Shown: piece by piece, positions 57,440 through 64,000 of the stretch
Layout of the letters: each line of letters begins with the position of its first letter
How positions within the stretch are numbered: position 1 is the stretch's first letter
Source of the DNA: Maylandia zebra
Lineage: Eukaryota; Chordata; Actinopteri; Cichliformes; Cichlidae
Length of the DNA: 64,000 bases
Direction: 5' to 3'
Assembly: GCF_041146795.1 (NCBI RefSeq)
Contig: NC_135183.1
Span: 9,846,840 to 9,910,839, forward strand
Made by a program: the position numbers and the translations under genes
The notes under the pieces: model-generated
The model's input: the letters and a program-made list of their open reading frames with translations, nothing else
Database searches by the model: none
Told to the model about the DNA's origin: nothing

Positions 57440-58562
57440 CAGGGGTCGGCAACCTGCGGCTCTTTAGTCCTTATAGTGCGGCTCCGCGTGGTTTGGGAAA
57501 ATAAATTAGTATTTAGCTGAAGTGTATTTTATTTATGTTAGTTCTTTTTTAACTTGTAGTTCTAAATTGGAAGATTATTGTGATATTGAAATATACAAAT
57601 AAAATTATATTTTATTATTTTTTCATGCTCAAAATAAGCGTCACACTCCAGGAGACCGGTATACCTGCCAAAACGCCGTGCATTTATCGAGACTTTCAAC
57701 CCCAGGTAGGCCAATTATGGATCTTCGGATCCACATTATGTCAGCAGCTATTCTCCTCCGTGAACGATGTTAAAAACAAACACCGCTCACGCCTCACAGA
57801 TGACAGCTTACAGTCCTGCGTAAAGATGAAAGTGACTTCGTACAGCATTTGCAGACGCTGTGCGCAGAGGTTCAGGAGCAGAAGTTCCATTGTAAACATA
57901 CCACAGCAGACCCGACGATGTTTCCGTGAACATGCTTTTCAGCATCTCTTTATTGACCACTTTTCACACACGGTTGCTGTACGCATACAGCCGCTGTAGC
58001 TTTTCAGCTCACAGCCCAACACATACCAACACAACAGCATAGATAGCACAGACATTAAGGCGGTGAGGCGTGGTTGCTGGTGCCTCTCAGATGCTTCCGC
58101 CTCCCCTGCAGCGGCGCTGCAGACCACGCCTCGCCACACACATTAACCAGGTAACATACATAATTAGGCAGAATTTTGCAAATATCTAGTTTTCATCTTT
58201 CAGCAGCATAGTGCTTTTTTTCCAATTATTTTTTAAAAGCCAGGTCAAGGCTCCAAAAGCTCAAAGGCGACATAAGGGTGGCGGCACACAACAGTTTTTG
58301 TTTGCTACATGGATCATCTTAGTTCAGGTTGGTGTCTTTCCTTTTGTAATATTTCTTTAAGAGTTCAAAATGTGTTAATTACATAAATGTAATTTTCTCT
58401 GTAGCAGCTTAGTTGTTCACACAAAGCATAAAAGTAAAAAACAATATATACAGTGTTATCTTAATTTTAGATGTCAAAAAGTATTTGCGGCTCCCAGTGT
58501 TTTCTTTTGCATGGAAACCGGGTCCAAATGGCTCTTTGGGTGTTAAAGGTTGCTGACTCCTG
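57440..58562 (+). mobile_element. hAT element with transposase C-terminal remnant, copy 2
   Basis: 1.1 kb, same family as copy 1 at 47551. Ends CAGGGGTCGGCAACC...GGTTGCTGACTCCTG. Plus strand near 57700-57830 reads LWIFGSTLCQQLFSSVNDVK, then RSRLTDDSLQSCVKMKV. Lies upstream of gene A. No clear 8-bp duplication. Confidence 0.82.
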
Positions 58563-58837
58563 TCTCTTTTAGAGAAATTTTCAACCAAGATGAAATTTAG
58601 TTTTGAAAATTTGAAAGAACTTTTGTCATATTTGAATTTTTAGGAACATAACACAGGACATTATATATCTTCAGCCTCTGCTTGTTGTTCACCTTTACCA
58701 TATGATTTTCAATGACTCCATGTAATGAATACATGGTTTTTCATTAAACTCCTTCATGTAAAATCTTACACATCATATACAGAGTCATTACATGATGAAA
58801 TACAAAAATATAAACATATTTTAGTGTTGTATCATAC

Positions 58838-58957
58838 TGAGACATTTCATTGATTTGGTCTATTCACCATTATTGCAGGTTTTGAATGGCTCACCTTCCA
58901 TAGTATAGCAGTAGTTTTGACAGACGTACTCAGCCTTTTCATTATTTCATTGTTCAT
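58838..58957 (-). pseudogene. Decayed CCP19-like exon of another CFH-like gene
   Basis: Minus strand reads NEKAEYVCQNYCYTMEGEPF, KTCNNGE, then TAG where the CCP tryptophan codon belongs, then TKSMKCL and a weak donor (GTATGA). Compared with gene B exon 8 it has a small insertion at the YY..M site. The front of the exon (Cys1) has decayed, and the matching CCP20 exon is not seen below it; hAT copy 2 occupies part of that space. Confidence 0.75.
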
Positions 58958-59392
58958 GATTTTCATTATTATGCATGGACCTTATGCAGTGCATGGGCAC
59001 TGCTCTTTCTCCTATGAGGCCACATAGTCAGTGTGTCATGTTTAGACTCTGGGCTTGTGTCTGAATGTCAAAAAGTGACGGAGTGGAGAGTCCAACTGCA
59101 GGTGGTACCACTTCGGGAGGGTGGAAGTTGACCTTGTTGTCTCCAGGGAGACAACACATCGCCACCTGTTCTTCTTCCTGGAAAACGGCAACTCTCCACT
59201 GGTGTTGGTCCACAGGGATTGGTGCAGGTTGCTGCTGTACGGGAATTGGTCTTCCTTTGATCCAACCCTGCTTTTCTTCCAGAGGCTCTGTCAAATGCCA
59301 CCTATCCCAGTCAGCTGACCTATGGACAGCTCCCACTCAGGGCTGGGACTGGGTGACAGCTCAGCTTTGTGCCATGTTGGTGTACGTCAGCA

Positions 59393-61640
59393 TAGTTGGG
59401 AAGGTTACTTTTTTTTTTTTTATGTATTCATTTATGCAAGTTTAAAAATTTTTACACATTCACAAACAGCGGGACAGAGGAACACAGACAATAAAGACAA
59501 TAACAACAAAAAAAAAATAATCAAAAACAAAACAGGAGCAAACAAACAAAAAAACAAAAACAAAAAAAAAACAGAGCAACAAACCCCACAACAGGGTACA
59601 CGGCCAGCACTTATTAAAAACAGCAGAGAAGAAAAAAAAGCAACTGGTATACATGTCAAACAACTCACAATCTAGTGAGTCCAATCCACAAAATCAAATC
59701 CAAAGATCGCTAGGAGGAGCTGATAACAATTATGCAATAACAGTTATGGGCAACAGCTCAGAATGAAAGCAGTTAAAACAACGTGGTCAGGACCCAGGGC
59801 GTGGACTGTCCTTCTTAATGTGGTCTATAAAGGGCCCCCATATCTTCCTGAACTTCTCCATGGAATCAGACGTAGAGAACCGAATTTCTTCCAGGTATAA
59901 ACAGGAGACCATCTCCTCGAGCCACCTCTTGAAGCAGGGAGGGGAGGCAGATTTCCACTCCCCCAGAATCAGACATTTGGCAATCACCATACCAAACATG
60001 AGGGCCTGTTGAACAGCAAAGGGAAGTGCCAAGGAGTCGCCGGAGCAGCCCAGGATCACCATAAGACAGTCAGGATACAGTTGCCTATCATAAACAGTGC
60101 TATAGAAACTAAAAATACTAGTCCAAAAGGCTGTAAGCGTAGAACAGGACCAAAAAAGATGGCCAAGAGTACCGTCCAAAAGTTTACATTTATCACATTT
60201 GGGGGAAACGTTAGGAAAAATCTTGTTCAATTTGGTTTTGGAATAGTGCAGTCTATGGACAACCTTAAATTGAATTAACTGAAGCCGGGCGTTAACAGAA
60301 CATAGTTTTATCCGGCTTAACACTTCAGCCCATAAATCGTCAGTGATAACCAAACCAGTGTCCCTTGTCCAAGCCTCTTTAATATGGCAAGAGGGGGCTG
60401 CCGAAGAAAAAGGTTAACAAGCCGAGAAATTAAGTGTTTTGAGGTGGGAGGTTCGTTCATTATATTGTAAAAGACATGCTGTATGGGGATGGTATCTAAA
60501 TTTGAGAATGCTTGCTTGACATAATTCCTAATTTGTAAGTACCGAAAAAAATGACTTGTAGGGAGATTGTACTTTGTCTGAAGCTGAGCAAAAGAGGCAA
60601 AATGATTGTCAATATAAAGATCCTTTATAGCAATTAACCCTTTGACAGGCCATTGTTTGAAAGCAGCATCCATTGTACTAGGCGTAAAGCTAGGATTGTG
60701 GCAGATCGGGGCAAAAGTTGACACTACCGGGAGGTTCAAGATTCTCTTAATTTGATTCAATATTTTTATGGAGTTGCAGGGAAGGTTACTTTTAAAATAA
60801 ATTCCACTACTGGTTACAGAATACATGCCTTAAAATGTAGTCTGTAATGTATTCCATTAAGTTCCTAAATGGAAGTAAGGTATTCTGAATATTTTGGATT
60901 ACTTATTATATTGTAATGCTTTTAAAAACTACATGAATGTACTATTGCTGTGTGATTTATTACTGTTACTGAAGGCTACTGCTTTTCAGAACTGCACATG
61001 ATTAATGCTAGCCATCAAATCTAACAGCCTGCAGTCTATGAACTAACCTCAGCTAACGCCAGCTAACAATGTTAGCTTGGTGGCAAGTAGTTTTCAGTAA
61101 TAGCAATAAATCACACAGCAATAGTACATCAAAGATGCTGAAGTGGCACATAACCCAGGTAGCTACCACAACTAAAACAAGGTAGTAGCAGTAGGCTAAT
61201 GTTAGCTTTTAAGAAAGAACTTACTTCCAGATGTTTCTTTAGCTTGGAGGTGGAGTCTTTTGACGCTGAGAGCAGCTTGGTTGCTGGCAAACAGACTTTG
61301 CATTGCACTGGTCAGATTTCGCCCATCCCTTTCTTCTCTAAATGTGAAGTGGTGTTGGAATTTCCAAGTAAGAAACGCTTTCGTGCCTGTGCACTGTTGA
61401 CTCTGTTGTGCTGGCTCCGGGTCAATTGTGTAACTGACACCACCAGCATTATTAAGACGCTTACATTAGAGCCTCTTATTGCGTGTTTTGTTTTGGTTTC
61501 TGGCAATGTATGGAATTACCAGAATTAGAGAGGGGATAGCCTAACATACGAAACAGGAAAAGACTGTCGTGCAATCCATTAATTTCAACAAAGTAACTGT
61601 ATTCTAATTATCACCTTTTTAAATGGTAACTAACGGAATT
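59393..61640. mobile_element. Unclassified interspersed repeat hosting an L1 insertion
   Basis: Starts AGTTGGGAAGGTTACTTTT and ends near AAATGGTAACTAAC. Its inner part has inverted strings (CTATTGCTGTGTGATTTATT near 60945 and the complement near 61110). About 0.9 kb without the LINE. Probably a DNA-transposon derivative; borders are approximate. Confidence 0.45.
59413..60778 (-). mobile_element. L1/Tx1-clade LINE 3' part with 15-bp target duplication
   Basis: Minus strand. Two reading frames, about 60826-60317 and 60353-59787, give the ORF2 C-terminal region (FFRYLQIRNYVKQAF; CDKCKLLDGTLGHLFWSC, a C-x2-C...H-x4-C cluster). A frameshift separates them. 5' truncated. Poly(T) on the left is the tail. 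The perfect duplication GGGAAGGTTACTTTT at 59398-59412 and 60779-60793 fixes the insertion borders. Confidence 0.88.
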
Positions 61641-61649
61641 GACACTATA

Positions 61650-64000
61650 ATCAAACGATGTGTCCAAACAACAGTCGGAGGTTCTGAAACGGGACTTTAC
61701 TGGATTATTAAATACTGTAAACTCTCTGAATGCAGCTGTATTCATCAGTGGACCTGTACTGCCCGTCAGAAGAGGAAGCGAGAGATTCAGCAGGTTGTTT
61801 GCACTAAATAAATGGCTTATATCAGCATGTACTGACCACTCAGTGCATTTTATCAACAATTTTAATAATTTTTGGGTATGCAGGCATCTGTTTAAAGCAA
61901 ATGGATTAAATTTTAACAAGTCAGGGATGAAACTGTTCACCTCCAACTTGTTTTATTCCATATGTCATCCATCTGTGCTTGGTGCCAAGGCTGAGATAAA
62001 CGAGGAGTTATCTCATAAAGAGGAACAAACAATACTCCAAAAACAGACAAAGCCCAGCAGAAACCTTGAGGAGGAGCCTCATCTGCCCCCACCCCGGAAG
62101 AGCTTCAGAAAGGAGAGACATCAGAGGCAAGAAGAGGGGTCCCTTTTTGCCTCCAACTCTCTCAACAACACCAATGACCAGGACCAGGGACCACGACCTC
62201 CTCCAGTCCCCCAAACCCCTGACAGGCCATCACCCTCCTCACCCTCCCTTTCTCCCTCCTCCCCACACCTGAAATTCACTGAGGAGATGATGGAGCGGGT
62301 CAATGCTGGGCTCAGATCTACCCCCCGGCCCAATCCCTTTTTGTCCCCCATAAACCCCCCACCAGAGCAGCCAAAGGTTTGCCATAGAGCCCCACCCTCA
62401 ACAGAGCAATCGAAGTTACTTTGCCCAGCCTCGCCCCCCTTAGTTCCTCCTTACCACCTTCATGCTCTGTCTCCGCAGTCTGATGTGTGATGTGTGAAGG
62501 GTCTGGGCTGCGAGGATTATGGCAGTGGTGACTTTTCCCAGGATAAGCTGGGACCCTGTTTACTAGAAGGTTTTAAAATTTCTGTAATTTTAGGTGACAG
62601 AAGGAGACATGTGGCCTGGTCAAAACACAGAGAGCTGCACCCTAAAAGATCTTTAAACATAGTAAACATACCTTGTGTGCCACAGACTGCTCCCAAACAC
62701 GAGGGGGCAAATAATACCTCTAAAACACTTACGTTGGCTTTATTAAACGTTAGATCTTTAGCTGGGAAAACATTTTTAATTAATGATTTAATCACTGAGC
62801 ACAGTCTTGATTTTATGTTTTTAACTGAAACTTGGTTGGACCAAAGTAACAGTGGAGCTGTTCTCATCGAGATGACCCCTCCTAACTACAGTTTTATCAG
62901 TGAGGCCAGGGTGAGCAGGAGAGGAGGGGGGGTTGCTGTCTTATTTAATGAATCATTTCAATGTAAGCAGCTATCTCCTGGAAGTTTTCAGTCTTTTGAA
63001 TATGTGGCTTCACAGCTGAAAGCCCCATCCAAAGTTGTGTTTCTTAATGTTTACAGGCCTCCCAAATACTGCACAGACTTTTTTAATGACCTCAGTGAAC
63101 TGCTGTCTGTGATCTGTGTTGATTTCGACTGTGTAATTATTGTTGGGGATTTTAACATCCATGTGGACAACCCTCAGGACAAAGGGACTAAAGACCTGAG
63201 TAACACTCTGGGCAACTTTGGGCTGACTCAGCATGTAACAGAGGCCACACATAATAGAGGACACACTCTTGACCTACTGATCTCCAAAGGCCTGAGCATT
63301 TCAAAGGTTACTGTGTCTGATGTGGGCCTGTCTGATCATTACTGTGTTTTCTTTGAAAGTAAAATTTCAGCCCAGAGTGATCACAAAACGGTGTATAACT
63401 GAAAACAGTAGTGAGATCTTTAACCAGGTCTTCCCATTAACACTTGGCCTGTCCAGAGGTTCAGTCAATGAGCTCGTCAATAGCTTCAATGCTAACATGT
63501 TAAATGTAATGGACACCATTGCTCCCGTTAAGGTGAAGGTTATCTCTGGAAGGAAAAAGTCTCCATGGAGAAACTCCACACTAGTGAAAAATGAAAAAAG
63601 AGAGTGTAGGAAAGCTGAGCGCAAATGGAGAAAAACAAACCTCCAGGTTCATTATGACATCTATAAAGAGAAACTTCACAATTATAATTTACAACTGAGG
63701 AATGCAAGGAGGTCCTACTTCTCTGATATCATCATCAAAAACAGTCATAATGCTCGTGTCTTATTTTCTACAGTTGACAGGCTAACAAACCCTCCTGTGT
63801 CAGTGGCAGCTGAACTTCATTTGACCATGGCCTGCAATGACTTCGCCAAATTCTTCACAGACAAAATCCAAAAGATTATACAAGCAATTGGTACATCAAC
63901 AGCAGATTCAGGATATGTACTGTGTCCACCGAAAAACTGTTTAAACACCATCAAACAGTTTCACCCTATTAACAGCAAAGACCTGGAGGACATCTTAGGT
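61650..64000 (+). mobile_element. L2/CR1-type LINE, continues beyond the window
   Basis: Plus strand. 61660-62490: ORF1-like, with an SGNH/GDSL-esterase end (SGPVLPVRRGSERFSRL...NGLNFNKSG) and a Pro-rich tail. 62494-63402: endonuclease frame with LALLNVRSLAG, LTETWLD, VVFLNVYRPP, VGDFNIHVD, GHTLDLLIS and SDHYCVF, all key APE boxes present. A one-base frameshift near 63365 moves the frame on through CITENSSEIFNQ to the window end (HLTMACNDFAKFFTDKI). Reverse transcriptase lies past 64000. Confidence 0.85.

Overview
The window is genomic DNA from a vertebrate, almost certainly a ray-finned (teleost) fish. Genes are split into short exons with GT-AG introns, introns are AT-rich, and the transposon mix is typical of teleosts (Rex3/RTE, Rex1-like and L2-like LINEs, L1/Tx1 LINEs, hAT and PIF/Harbinger elements, tRNA-derived SINEs). 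I cannot name the species.

Layout. 130-4228 (+) holds the last five coding exons of ASPM (spindle and centrosome protein). From about 6.3 kb to the right edge, host genes lie on the minus strand and form a tandem cluster of complement factor H-like genes made of signal peptide plus CCP/sushi domains. Gene C spans 6357-21224: signal exon plus eight CCP exons, the first damaged at a LINE junction. Gene B spans 38206-49934: nine exons, predicted 517 aa, eight CCPs. Gene A spans 50832-56786: nine exons, predicted 452 aa, seven CCPs, one split over two exons as in mammalian CFH. A decayed CCP exon with a stop codon lies at 58838-58957, so the cluster once extended, or still extends, further right. 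ASPM next to CFH-family genes on opposite strands matches the mammalian CFH-F13B-ASPM neighbourhood.

The 17 kb between genes C and B (21.4-38.1 kb) is almost entirely mobile DNA. It holds a 2.8 kb element with about 450-bp terminal inverted repeats and a 6-bp target duplication, a decayed PIF/Harbinger element with MADF/BESS and nuclease pieces, a Rex1-like LINE, an inverted-repeat element built of about 180-bp units, and a 2.2 kb retroelement nested inside that. The right end (59.4-64.0 kb) holds an L1/Tx1 LINE with a perfect 15-bp target duplication and an L2/CR1-type LINE that runs off the window.

The three CFH-like genes probably encode secreted plasma proteins that bind C3b and host-surface markers. 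Each ends in two domains resembling CFH CCP19-CCP20, the surface-recognition end. They differ in which N-terminal CCPs they keep, which looks like CFHR-style duplication and exon shuffling. No new enzymatic or defence system was found. The main points of interest are the remodelling of the CFH-like cluster and several nested transposon insertions whose target duplications can be read directly.
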